The translations under genes and the position numbers were made by a program. A DNA stretch of 64,000 nucleotides from Capnocytophaga leadbetteri. GTDB taxonomy: Bacteria > Bacteroidota > Bacteroidia > Flavobacteriales > Flavobacteriaceae. The DNA lies in the NCBI RefSeq assembly GCF_003054025.1, contig NZ_QBKG01000001.1, forward strand, positions 558,001 to 622,000, read 5' to 3'. Shown here in pieces: positions 53,144 through 61,981 of the stretch (position 1 is the first letter of the stretch; each line of letters opens with the position of its first letter). The notes beneath the pieces are model-generated. The model was not told where the DNA came from. It saw only the letters and a program-made list of their open reading frames with translations, and did no database searches.

Positions 53144-55654
53144 TTAAAAAGATGGTTCTATGCCTAAGCGTATGCCGAATTTAGGGTTACGTACCCCATT
53201 AACATCGTTGAAATCACTGCGCCATACAAAGTCTAACCGTATAAAACGGAAGTTGCCTAAACCGATATTTTCAATACCAAAACCGTATTCCCAATACAGC
53301 TTTTCAGGAGAGTTGAACACTATATTACTCATATTAGCTGTCTTATTCTTTTCTGAGAGTGTTCCGTAAGCAAATCTACCGAAAAGGAGACTCTTAAAGC
53401 GTGTTTTCTGTAGGAACGGTACCCTATTGAACAAAAAGCCATCAAAATGATGTTCAAAATAGCCATTAATATAAGTATCAGTGATAAAATCGTAGTAGTC
53501 AAGCAGTGCAAAAGTGTTTTTAGCTGTAGAGTACGACTGGTTAGCTGGGGTAGGAGCAAGGGCAATAAGAGGAGCAGTGCCCAATACTTTTCCAGCTTCG
53601 AGGTTAGCGTGTAGTATGCCGTAGCCAAACATAGGTATAGGTTTGCTTGCTAATATTTGTACCTTGTCATAATCAAACTGACTATGGCTAATACCACTTA
53701 CGCCTTTAGTATATTTGAGAGTATAGGTAGAAAACAGCTTTTTGCCGTAGCGTTGTTCTACTCCATAGCCGAATACCTTTCTACCAGGGGTAAAAGTCAG
53801 TTCGGTGCCGGTGTAAAAATTGTCATAATCGCGCAGTATATCGCCTGTTTTGGGATTGCGATAAGCTATCAAGAAGTTCTCTTCGCTAGCGGAAGATAAA
53901 CTTTGGTAGGTGCCAAATACCGAAAGCCGTATATTAGCTGCTATATCGTAGTTGATAACCCCTTGTATCTTCTTATTGCGTGTCAGATAGTAGTTTTCGC
54001 CCCTTGCAATGATGAAGTTAGTGGTCTTTTCGAAATCTAAATTGGTGTCATCATGCATCACGAAGCTACCTAACTGTAGGTTATCATCTTGGTAAGCAGC
54101 CCCGATACCGATGCGCGGGCGGTAAGAAATAAGGTATTTGCCGCTAACTCCGTATTTAAAAAGTTTATCTTTTAGTCCGTAAGCTCCGTATACATAGGTG
54201 CGAAAACGGTCGTCAGTAGAAATAAACGAGCGGAAGCCAGCCCGCAAGCGCAGTCCGTCAACGTTGTTGCTTGAGAAGGCTTGCCAGAAACGCCCAAACT
54301 GCATATACTTACCTATGGGTATGTAGCCAGAGGTTACGATGTCGGTCAGGTCGCCTATCATTTTGATGCGCTTATTGTCGCCTACTTCAGCTATAAGTCG
54401 CTTAGTTTTTGTTAAGTCAGTTCCACCGATAGTATGGGTGTCCCAATAACTATCTTCTTTTTTGAACTGGTTTTTTGATATTTTTACTACTTGTTGGTCG
54501 TAAAAGGTAGCAGGTTTGGGCTGGTTGAGGATAATATGAGAGAAAGAGATGTTGTTTTTCACATATAATCCTTTTTCTTCATCTTTTTTAGTCAAAAGAG
54601 TAAAATCGCCCTCCTGAATTTCGCGTTCGGGTAGGTAGATGCTGTCATTTTGTATGCTAAAATACTTCTCAAAAGAGAGACCGCGTACCAAATTGATGTT
54701 TGTCTTAGGGGTGGTACGCATTTGTATTGATTTTACTATATAGGTTTTAGTATCTACTTCAAACTTCCCTTCGAGTGCTAAATCTTGGTCGTCTCGGGGG
54801 AAGAAGTTGATACGGTAGAACGAGCGGTTGCCGTCTTGTATGGTGTCACTCAACACGTATAGATACACTCCATAACCAAACTCTGCCAATGGGCTAACAA
54901 AAGGCTTGTTGAGTATCATATAAGTATTGTCGTAAATGTCGAAATCGTCAAATGATTGGCTTACACGCTCTAAGCCAAATCCTTGTTGTACAATACCTTG
55001 CGAGCGTTCAGCCTCTATATCAATTCGTTTTTTATTCAGCTGATTATTGCCGTATACATTTTCTATTTTCTCGGTGAGGTACATCGGCAGCGAGAAAGTT
55101 TCTTTGTATTTTTTCTCAGAAAGTATACGTCTAATAGTGTCGTACTCTTTGCCTAATGCTTTTTGGAGGAAGATAGTATCGAGGTTGTTTACGCCCAACT
55201 CGGTAGTACTATGTTTGCGGTACTGATAAGCCGTAGCATTTTGCAGTCCGCGTTTTTTCTTGTTTTTCCAAATACCTTGTAGTACTGTATATGCAGGGTT
55301 TTCTTTCTTAGGGAGGGCTTTTTTGGGTTTAGCCACTATGGTTACCTCGCTTAATTGTTCTCCTTCGGGCAGTACAATTACCAGTCCTTTAGTATTATCT
55401 TTATCTAAATGTACTTTTTTAGTAGTATATCCTATGAGCGAAACCTCTAATTCGCGTTGTTTTTTTTCTGAATATAGTGAGAAACGCCCCTCCTCATCGG
55501 TATAACCGCCGATAGTTGTTTTTGGGAATAGTACATTGGCATAAGGTACAGGTAAACCGTTTTCGTCAATAACTTTTCCTGATACGTGTGTCTGTCCAAA
55601 AACTGCTGCTATAGGCAGTAATAAAAGGATTAAAAAAAGTATTTTTTTTGTCAT
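53144..55654 (-). CDS. DUF5686 outer-membrane protein with carboxypeptidase-regulatory-like domain
   Basis: I take the ATG at 55654 as the start (836 aa). It gives a signal peptide MTKKILFLILLLLPIAAVFG, while the ATG at 55675 overlaps the promoter core. After cleavage comes a carboxypeptidase-regulatory-like beta domain (VSGKVIDENGLPVPYANVLF, then GYTDEEGRFSLY, LEVSLIGYTTKKVHL). The long DUF5686 region follows, ending in outer-membrane barrel strands with a terminal Phe (FGIRLGIEPSF). This family is widespread in Bacteroidota and its function is unresolved; the N-terminal domain is shared with SusC-like receptors. It is first in a two-gene unit with the acyl-CoA reductase. Confidence 0.85.
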   Translation of the reverse strand: MTKKILFLILLLLPIAAVFGQTHVSGKVIDENGLPVPYANVLFPKTTIGGYTDEEGRFSLYSEKKQRELEVSLIGYTTKKVHLDKDNTKGLVIVLPEGEQLSEVTIVAKPKKALPKKENPAYTVLQGIWKNKKKRGLQNATAYQYRKHSTTELGVNNLDTIFLQKALGKEYDTIRRILSEKKYKETFSLPMYLTEKIENVYGNNQLNKKRIDIEAERSQGIVQQGFGLERVSQSFDDFDIYDNTYMILNKPFVSPLAEFGYGVYLYVLSDTIQDGNRSFYRINFFPRDDQDLALEGKFEVDTKTYIVKSIQMRTTPKTNINLVRGLSFEKYFSIQNDSIYLPEREIQEGDFTLLTKKDEEKGLYVKNNISFSHIILNQPKPATFYDQQVVKISKNQFKKEDSYWDTHTIGGTDLTKTKRLIAEVGDNKRIKMIGDLTDIVTSGYIPIGKYMQFGRFWQAFSSNNVDGLRLRAGFRSFISTDDRFRTYVYGAYGLKDKLFKYGVSGKYLISYRPRIGIGAAYQDDNLQLGSFVMHDDTNLDFEKTTNFIIARGENYYLTRNKKIQGVINYDIAANIRLSVFGTYQSLSSASEENFLIAYRNPKTGDILRDYDNFYTGTELTFTPGRKVFGYGVEQRYGKKLFSTYTLKYTKGVSGISHSQFDYDKVQILASKPIPMFGYGILHANLEAGKVLGTAPLIALAPTPANQSYSTAKNTFALLDYYDFITDTYINGYFEHHFDGFLFNRVPFLQKTRFKSLLFGRFAYGTLSEKNKTANMSNIVFNSPEKLYWEYGFGIENIGLGNFRFIRLDFVWRSDFNDVNGVRNPKFGIRLGIEPSF

Positions 55655-55672
55655 AAAGAAAAAATTAAAGTG

Positions 55673-55704
55673 CAAAAGTAGTAAAAAGATAGGGAATTAG
55701 CAAA
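55673..55704 (-). promoter_or_regulatory. Promoter of DUF5686 gene, embedded in gal terminator
   Basis: On the minus strand TTTG (55704-55701) and TACTTTTG (55680-55673) are 20 bases apart. The -33 box lies in the loop of the hairpin that ends the galactose operon. Confidence 0.7.
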
Positions 55705-55720
55705 TTTACTAATTCCCTAT
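55684..55720 (-). terminator. Terminator of the galactose operon
   Basis: TAGGGAATTAG (55690-55700) pairs perfectly with CTAATTCCCTA (55709-55719) around an 8-base loop, followed on the minus strand by TCTTTTTAC. It lies just after the galT stop. Confidence 0.85.
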
Positions 55721-55724
55721 TTTC

Positions 55725-57290
55725 TTAAAGATTGTTTACTGCTTTTATAAACTTCCTAAATCCTTCTTCACCTTCTGGGGTGTGCTTGAAAACACCGCAG
55801 TTTTCTAATACTTCGCAAAAAGTATCTCCGATAGCCTTATCAATAAAACTGTCTAAACCATTAGAAGTGAGTGGAGTAGAGCAGTGGCTTATGTGTTGCT
55901 CTAACCACTTAGCGTGTTTTTGAAGGGCTTCGTCCTTGCTCATCTGTGCATATACGTTCTCAAACGGCTTGCCTGCAGCTATAGCTTCAGCAAGGAGCTT
56001 TTTAATACTTGCCATTTCAGTTTTGAGCCTACCTGGCAGGATAGCTAACCCCATAACCTCAATAATGCCAATATTCTCTTTTTTGATATTGTGTAGGTGT
56101 TCGTAGGGGTGGAATATCCCCATTGAGTGAGTACTATCAGTGCGGTTGTTGCGCAAAGCGAGGTCGAGTTCGTATTGACCATTTTTGAAGCGAGCCACAG
56201 GGTTCACTGTATTATGGCGAACCCCTTGTGTATAGGCGTAAATACCAAGGCTTTCATCGCTGTAGTCTATCCACGATTGCAAGATATGGTCAGCTAAGTC
56301 GATAAGGCGGTCTTTGTCGCCGCGCAATCGCAATACACTCATAGGCCAGTTTACGATACCTGCTTCTATATCTTCAAACCCTTTAAACTGCACTTTTTCC
56401 TTTACAGTAGCTTTTTCCATCGGAAACTCGTGCTTACCTCCTTGAAAGTGGTCGTGTGAAAGTATTGAGCCTCCTACTATAGGCAGGTCGGCATTAGAGC
56501 TGAGGAAATAATGAGGAAATTGTGCTACGAAGCTCAACACGTGCTCAAAGCAAGCGCGGTCTATCTTCATAGGGCGGTGTTCACTCGAAAAGACGATACA
56601 GTGCTCATTATAGTAGATGTAGGGTGAGTACTGAAAATACCAATCCTCGCCTGCCAAGTTGAGAGGGATAGCACGCAGGTTTTGTCGGCCAGCGTGGTTT
56701 ACCCGCCCCATATAGCCTTCGTTCTCTTTGCAGAGCAAGCATTTTGGGTAGTTAGTGGCTACTACATCTTTTTGAGCGGCAATGTCGCGAGGGTCTTTCT
56801 CAGGTTTAGATAGGTTGATGGTAATCTCTAAATTGCCATACTTGCTAGGGTGTTCCCATAGTATATTCTTGGCAATCCTATCGGTGCGAATGTAATTGCT
56901 CTGTTTGTTTAGCTCATAGAAGTTATTTGTAGCTTGTACCTTGTCTTTTTGGTAAGTTTCCCAAAAAGAGGCGGCTATCACTGAAGTGCGAGGCAATACT
57001 TGTCCCATAATCTTGGCGTTTAGAAGGTCGCGGTAGGTGATAGTGTCAGCAGTAAGTTTGCCTTGCGTAGCTGCCCATTCTACAATGCGGTTGAGTACTT
57101 CTGTAGGATAGGTAATCGCTTGAGCGGCAGCTGTTATCTGTGCCTGCTCTTCAGCGGTAAACTCGCGATAACTATCGCAACCAATACTCTCTAATACCGC
57201 ATTGGTAACGAGTATGCGATCCTCTTTTTTTACCAAGTTATGCAGCACTGCATAGGTAATAAGGGTTTCTATTTCAATGTAAATATCCAT
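55725..57290 (-). CDS. galT: UDP-glucose-hexose-1-phosphate uridylyltransferase, class II
   Basis: This 521-aa protein belongs to the longer class II GalT family rather than the ~350-aa E. coli type. The pattern SILSHDHFQGGKHEFPM (residues 276-290) holds the active-site H-D-H and Q seen in class II enzymes, and LLCKENEGYMGR is the conserved substrate region. It swaps UMP between UDP-glucose and galactose-1-phosphate in the Leloir pathway. Bifidobacterial relatives of this class also use GalNAc-1-phosphate, which matters because a hexosamine-kinase-like gene is in the same operon. It is last in the operon, 6 bases after galM, with a strong terminator following. Confidence 0.92.
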   Translation of the reverse strand: MDIYIEIETLITYAVLHNLVKKEDRILVTNAVLESIGCDSYREFTAEEQAQITAAAQAITYPTEVLNRIVEWAATQGKLTADTITYRDLLNAKIMGQVLPRTSVIAASFWETYQKDKVQATNNFYELNKQSNYIRTDRIAKNILWEHPSKYGNLEITINLSKPEKDPRDIAAQKDVVATNYPKCLLCKENEGYMGRVNHAGRQNLRAIPLNLAGEDWYFQYSPYIYYNEHCIVFSSEHRPMKIDRACFEHVLSFVAQFPHYFLSSNADLPIVGGSILSHDHFQGGKHEFPMEKATVKEKVQFKGFEDIEAGIVNWPMSVLRLRGDKDRLIDLADHILQSWIDYSDESLGIYAYTQGVRHNTVNPVARFKNGQYELDLALRNNRTDSTHSMGIFHPYEHLHNIKKENIGIIEVMGLAILPGRLKTEMASIKKLLAEAIAAGKPFENVYAQMSKDEALQKHAKWLEQHISHCSTPLTSNGLDSFIDKAIGDTFCEVLENCGVFKHTPEGEEGFRKFIKAVNNL

Positions 57291-57296
57291 TTTTTA

Positions 57297-58361
57297 TTAA
57301 CGTCTAAACCTATAAATAGTTTCGTGCTTATAAACTTCTCCTTTTTCGAGCGGTTTTACTCCGAAATTAGGTTGGTTGATACCATCGGGGAAATCCTGCA
57401 TTTCGATAGCTACTCCTGCAAAACGAGAGTTCTTAGCAGGTTTTTCCTGAGGAGTACATACCTTATCAAATACGGGTACCTCGTCTAAAAAGTTACCAGT
57501 ATAAATCACTGCGACCCGTTGGGTAGTATAGGCTTCCATAGTGATACCACTTTCAGGAGAGTGCAATACCAACTGAGGAGCTGCATTCAGTCCGCTGTGG
57601 TTGAGCACAAATGGGTGGTCGTATGCACGAGTGATATTGAACTGAGGGTGTCCTTCAGCTATACCTTCCTTGATGATTTTCCCCTTGCGAAGGTCGAAAG
57701 TTGTGCCTTCAACAGCTAGGTATTTGCCAGTAGGTATTAATCCTTCTGCCAGCTCGCAGATGTTATCAGCCGCGATTTGTAGCTTTTGGGCATCGCCGTT
57801 TACCTCTAAGTCGCCTGCCAAGTTGAAATAACTATGGTTGGTGATGTTTAAGTAAGTTTTAGCATCTGCTACCGCCTCATAAGCGATGTGCAGACTATCA
57901 TCTTCAGTAAGGGTATAGCGCACTTTGAAATCGACAGTAGCAGGGTAACCCTCCTCGCCATCAGGACTTACATAGTGCATTTCTATTCCGTTAGCGAGCT
58001 CTTTTACCTCGAAAATCTTACTGCTGAAGCCTTCTTTACCTCCGTGCAATGAGTTTTCGCCATTGTTTTTGTAGAGATGATAGGTTTTGCCGTCTATAGA
58101 GAAAGCAGCTTTGTGTATTCTGCCTGAAGTGCGCCCTATGGTAGCCCCATTGTAAGCCCCATTGCCTATATAATCTTCTAAATGCGCATAGCCTAACACT
58201 ACGTTTTTAAGTACGCCGTGTTTGTCTTTTGTGCAAATTTCGGTAATAGTACCGCCTAAGCTAAGTACAGACACGCGAAAACCATTCGCGTTCTGCAAAC
58301 TATATTGATAGACAGCCTGTCCGTTATGAGTTCCGAACAGGCTTTTGTTGATGGTTATCAT
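57297..58361 (-). CDS. galM: Aldose 1-epimerase (galactose mutarotase)
   Basis: A 354-aa GalM with active-site H176 in LNITNHSYFNLAG, H106 in NSLHGGKEGF and a C-terminal acidic residue in AIEMQDFPDG (catalytic Glu about 318). It interconverts alpha and beta anomers so that galactokinase receives alpha-galactose. No signal peptide is seen, so it acts in the cytoplasm. It lies 12 bases after galK and 6 before galT, both same-strand, and is clearly part of the operon. Confidence 0.95.
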   Translation of the reverse strand: MITINKSLFGTHNGQAVYQYSLQNANGFRVSVLSLGGTITEICTKDKHGVLKNVVLGYAHLEDYIGNGAYNGATIGRTSGRIHKAAFSIDGKTYHLYKNNGENSLHGGKEGFSSKIFEVKELANGIEMHYVSPDGEEGYPATVDFKVRYTLTEDDSLHIAYEAVADAKTYLNITNHSYFNLAGDLEVNGDAQKLQIAADNICELAEGLIPTGKYLAVEGTTFDLRKGKIIKEGIAEGHPQFNITRAYDHPFVLNHSGLNAAPQLVLHSPESGITMEAYTTQRVAVIYTGNFLDEVPVFDKVCTPQEKPAKNSRFAGVAIEMQDFPDGINQPNFGVKPLEKGEVYKHETIYRFRR

Positions 58362-58373
58362 TCTTGTCTTGTA

Positions 58374-59531
58374 TTAAAGTTTTCGTGCGCCTTCACTTAC
58401 AGCAGCGATGTAGAAGTCGGCAGCATATCCTATTTTGTTTTTGTAAGCCTCGCCTACATTTTTGATAAAGTCATCTACTTTGTCTTTCTTCACGATGCTC
58501 ACGGTACAGCCGCCAAAGCCAGCACCTGTCATACGCGAACCCACTACTCCTGGTTGTTCCCAAGCGAGAGCCGCCAAAGTGTCGAGTTCTACACCGGTTA
58601 CTTCGTAATCGTCGCGCAAAGAGATATGCGATTGGTTCATTAGCTTACCAAACTCAGCCAAGTTGCCTGCTGAAAGCTCTTTTTGCGCTTTTAGTGTGCG
58701 TTGGTTTTCGTATACGGCGTGTTTAGCTCTTTTCTGACGGATAGGACTCTTAATAAGGTCTTTATTAGCTTCAAATTCTTCAATAGAAAGTTCGCCCAAT
58801 GCTTTGATAGGCAATTTAGTTTGTAGTTCAGCTAATGCTTCATCGCATTCGGCACGACGTTCGTTGTACTTAGAGTCAGCTAAACCACGGCGTTTGTTAG
58901 TGTTAGCGATTACAATTACTTCATCTTTAAGCACTACAGGCACGTAGTCGTATTTTAGGGTGTTGCAATCTAGTAGTATAGCGTTGTCTTTTTTGCCCAT
59001 AGCTATAGCAAACTGGTCCATAATACCAGAGTTTACCCCAATAAACAAGTTTTCCACCTTCTTGCCCAAGAGCGCCATAGCTATAGGGTCGATAGAGAGG
59101 TGGAATAAATCTTTAAGTACAATGCCGGTAAGCATCTCAATAGAAGCTGAAGAAGAGAGACCCGCTCCGTTAGGAATGTTACCTGATACGAGGAAGTCGA
59201 AGCCGCTGTCTATTTTGAAGCCTTCTTCTACAAACATTTTAATCACGCCTTTAGGATAGTTAGCCCAATCGTGTTTTTTGTCGTTTACCAATTCATCAAG
59301 GGTAAACTCCATTACACCAAGGTCGGCAAAGTTTTCAGAATACATACGGAAAGTACGGTCAGCGCGTTTACTTACCAATCCGTAAGTACCTCTGTCGATA
59401 GCGCAAGGGAACACGTTACCGCCGTTATAGTCGGTGTGTTCGCCGATTAGGTTCACCCGTCCTGGGGCGAAGAATTGTTGTTCAGCATCTTTGCCGAATA
59501 CTTCTTTAAACTTTTGTTCTAGTGGTTTCAT
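58374..59531 (-). CDS. galK: Galactokinase
   Basis: A 385-aa GHMP kinase, full length. The galactokinase signature GRVNLIGEHTDYNGG is at residues 24-38, the ATP loop GAGLSSSAS at 122-130, the catalytic D172 is in GVNSGIMDQFA and the third motif is GSRMTGAGFGGC. It phosphorylates alpha-galactose at C1. It is third in the operon, 66 bases after the sugar-kinase-like gene. Confidence 0.97.
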   Translation of the reverse strand: MKPLEQKFKEVFGKDAEQQFFAPGRVNLIGEHTDYNGGNVFPCAIDRGTYGLVSKRADRTFRMYSENFADLGVMEFTLDELVNDKKHDWANYPKGVIKMFVEEGFKIDSGFDFLVSGNIPNGAGLSSSASIEMLTGIVLKDLFHLSIDPIAMALLGKKVENLFIGVNSGIMDQFAIAMGKKDNAILLDCNTLKYDYVPVVLKDEVIVIANTNKRRGLADSKYNERRAECDEALAELQTKLPIKALGELSIEEFEANKDLIKSPIRQKRAKHAVYENQRTLKAQKELSAGNLAEFGKLMNQSHISLRDDYEVTGVELDTLAALAWEQPGVVGSRMTGAGFGGCTVSIVKKDKVDDFIKNVGEAYKNKIGYAADFYIAAVSEGARKL

Positions 59532-59597
59532 ATTATTGTTTTTTTAGTCTTTAGTCCATAGTCGTTAGTCCTTAGAAAGCGACTAATAACTAAAAGT

Positions 59598-60641
59598 TTA
59601 TTTAAAATATTTTCTTGCAATAGTTCTTAATTCAGCTTCTTTATCCTCTAAACGTTGTAGCAACACAAACTGATTGCGCGCTCTGATGTAGTTTTCTTCA
59701 GGATAAGATGTTTTGAAATAGATGTCGTTGTTAAAATAATCAGCGAGGAAGCGGATACCGATGATGAAAATCATATACTTAGCTCCATCTACTATATGCG
59801 CTTTTTCTGAATCTGTCATTACAGGGTTCATCACCGAAAATCCTTTGCAGAGTGCCTCGAAGAAGTCTGTGTTAAATACTATTTTGCTATCATCAGCTTC
59901 GTTTTCTTCAGTAGGACTAACAGAGGTGCGCACCATATCGCCAAAATCGTATAGTAGGATACCCTGCATTACCGTGTCGAGGTCGATAACTCTAAAATCA
60001 TCAGGGTTCGCTTTATTGATAAGTACATTGTTGATTTTGGTATCGTTGTGAGTGATGCGTATCGGAATGCGTTTTTCGTCTACTTCTTTTTGGATAAGAT
60101 CGAAGATAACTTTGTGTTCTTGGGCAAATTCGTAGAGGTGTTTAGCTTTTTCTTTGCGAGCAGAAGTGGCTTGCTTATGAGCGTCTTCTAACTGTTGAAA
60201 GCGCAAATGCCCGTTGTGAAAGTTAGGAATAGTAGCTTGCAATCGCGAAGTGTCAATGTTAGCAAACGTTTTCATAAAGGTAGCGTAGGCGTTAGCAGCC
60301 TTTTCAGCTTGCCAAGGTTCTTCTATGAATTCGTATGAAGTGTAGCCTTCAGCAAAAGGGAAGATACGCCATACTACCTCATCAGCAGTTACTGAGTGCC
60401 CCCCTTTTTGGGTAGGCATCATTGGCAGGATAATGTGGTTATTGGGCTGTGTTTCCCACAGCAATTCGATATTGGCAATAATAGCAAGAGGTGTTTTGAA
60501 TACATTGCTGTTAATCCCTTGTAGGATATAGTTGTTAGCACTAGTTTTTACTAAATAAGTGCGATTGATATGCCCATTGCCATAAGGCTCAATAGAAAGG
60601 ATGTCTCCTTCTAAGATGAATTGATTGGCTATTTCTTTCAT
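59598..60641 (-). CDS. APH-fold sugar kinase, N-acetylhexosamine 1-kinase-like
   Basis: A 347-aa aminoglycoside-phosphotransferase-fold kinase. The catalytic loop ITHNDTKINNVLI gives H198, N199, D200 and N205, and the metal-binding VIDLDTVMQG gives D220 and D222. N-terminal pieces FILEGDILSIEPYGNGHINRTYL and NSNVFKTPLAIIANIELLW match the NahK-like N-acetylhexosamine 1-kinases used by bifidobacteria to salvage GlcNAc and GalNAc from milk and mucin glycans. Its position between a nucleotidyltransferase and galK supports making a sugar-1-phosphate that becomes a UDP-sugar. Substrate is inferred; another hexose or a choline-like substrate cannot be ruled out. Confidence 0.8.
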   Translation of the reverse strand: MKEIANQFILEGDILSIEPYGNGHINRTYLVKTSANNYILQGINSNVFKTPLAIIANIELLWETQPNNHIILPMMPTQKGGHSVTADEVVWRIFPFAEGYTSYEFIEEPWQAEKAANAYATFMKTFANIDTSRLQATIPNFHNGHLRFQQLEDAHKQATSARKEKAKHLYEFAQEHKVIFDLIQKEVDEKRIPIRITHNDTKINNVLINKANPDDFRVIDLDTVMQGILLYDFGDMVRTSVSPTEENEADDSKIVFNTDFFEALCKGFSVMNPVMTDSEKAHIVDGAKYMIFIIGIRFLADYFNNDIYFKTSYPEENYIRARNQFVLLQRLEDKEAELRTIARKYFK

Positions 60642-60692
60642 TCTTATAAATAATTAGTTGTTAAATTCTTATGTTTTTAGTTGTTATTGCAT

Positions 60693-61556
60693 TTAAAATC
60701 TGTCTGGATAGGCGCCTTTATCTACTAGCTTTTGTATCTCGTTTTGTACGAGTGCTAAATCTTCGTGGTACGTCATACCAAACCAAGTGTCGTGGTTGGG
60801 CAGTACCTCTAATTTGTAACCGTAGTCTTTGATAGCATGTTGTACAACCATTGGAATGTAAAACTCGGCTTTAGGGTTTTCTTTGTTCTCTGCTACGAAA
60901 TCAGCAAAATAGCGTTCGGCTATCTCGAATACCTCGTGAGTGAAGCCCCAGAAATTCATTGATACATAAGTGCTTAGCGGATATTGAGTGTTTGTCTCCT
61001 CGTCTATGGCGGTGTGCTCATCTAATTTGCGCAACTTGGTAGCCTCGTTGATAGACAGCAAGTGGTGGTTTTCATCTACTTGGCAGATACCACGTGATAC
61101 GGTGCCATTTTCGCTAAGCGTATTCTTGAGCAGATACCCACCTGAGAAGAAAGTCTTTTCTTTCTCTGAGTTAAGAGCCTCATACATTAGGCGGTACCCC
61201 TCTTTTCCGTAGTAGTCATCAGCATTTACGATAAGGAATGCCCCTTTTACAAAGTCTTTTACACATAGCATAGCGTGCCCCGTACCCCAAGGTTTTTTGC
61301 GTTCTATTCCTTTAGGATTGAAATCATCTTGATACACGTAAGTAATAGGCACTCCGGCAAAACGGTTTTCTAAGTGTTGACGTGCCAAATCGTCTATTTC
61401 GTGACGAATGATAAGCACTATGTTATCAAAACCCGCTTCTAGAGCATCGTAGATAGCATAATCGAAGAGAGCATTGCCATTATGTATGTTTTCTAACTGT
61501 TTGTCGGAACCAAAACGACTGCCTAAACCAGCCGCTAATATTACTAATGTTGTCAT
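60693..61556 (-). CDS. Sugar-1-phosphate nucleotidyltransferase
   Basis: A 287-aa GT-A-fold nucleotidyltransferase. The NTP-binding loop LAAGLGSRFG (residues 7-16, with K19 close by), PWGTGHAM at 89-96 and the metal-binding IVNADDYYG (D113, D114) are present. It lacks the C-terminal beta-helix of GlmU. It likely joins a hexose- or hexosamine-1-phosphate to UTP (or another NTP). As the first gene of the operon, 51 bases before the kinase, it probably activates the kinase product or supplies UDP-glucose for GalT. Which sugar it uses cannot be told from the motifs. The promoter lies 71 bases upstream. Confidence 0.82.
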   Translation of the reverse strand: MTTLVILAAGLGSRFGSDKQLENIHNGNALFDYAIYDALEAGFDNIVLIIRHEIDDLARQHLENRFAGVPITYVYQDDFNPKGIERKKPWGTGHAMLCVKDFVKGAFLIVNADDYYGKEGYRLMYEALNSEKEKTFFSGGYLLKNTLSENGTVSRGICQVDENHHLLSINEATKLRKLDEHTAIDEETNTQYPLSTYVSMNFWGFTHEVFEIAERYFADFVAENKENPKAEFYIPMVVQHAIKDYGYKLEVLPNHDTWFGMTYHEDLALVQNEIQKLVDKGAYPDRF

Positions 61557-61626
61557 ATACTGTTAATTTTCAATATGATAAGGTTAAAAAATACGGTGCA
61601 AATGTGTTGTTTGGTGTAAGTCGTGG

Positions 61627-61656
61627 CAAAGATACGAAATAATTATTAATTATCAA
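61627..61656 (-). promoter_or_regulatory. Promoter of the five-gene galactose operon
   Basis: On the minus strand TTG (61656-61654) and TATCTTTG (61634-61627) are 19 bases apart. Confidence 0.65.
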
Positions 61657-61740
61657 TTATTAATGGTTAATTTTTTTTAATTTCGATTGAGAAGGCTGAG
61701 AGGGTTGGGACAGGTGAGACGTGATAAAGGGGAACCTTCG

Positions 61741-61773
61741 GTGTTCCTATAGTGTTCCTATAGTGTAGGTATA
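61741..61773. repeat. Short 11-bp tandem repeat
   Basis: GTGTTCCTATA occurs twice in a row and then a variant GTGTAGGTATA. It lies in the 425-base divergent gap between the galactose operon and the third giant gene. That gap otherwise holds only the two promoters. Confidence 0.6.
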
Positions 61774-61923
61774 TCTTTAGTATAGGTTTTAGGTTTTAAT
61801 GGGGGGTGCTAAGAGCTAAATGCTAATGACTAATATTAACAGTAGTTTAACATTGTGTAACTATTTGATAATGAGTTGGATGTGTTTTTTTAACAAAAAG
61901 TATTACAAGAGTTTGTTGCGGTT

Positions 61924-61955
61924 TTTGGTGGATATGAAAAAAAACACTACTTTTG
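61924..61955 (+). promoter_or_regulatory. Promoter of third secreted repeat protein
   Basis: TTTG (61924-61927) and TACTTTTG (61948-61955) are separated by 20 bases, 26 bases before the ATG at 61982. Confidence 0.75.
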
Positions 61956-61981
61956 TAGCACTATTTGTGTAAATAAATACA

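Noticed and set aside
57240-58643. Plus-strand frames opposite galM and galK
   Set aside because: They are antisense to well-defined enzymes and carry no motif or start signal.
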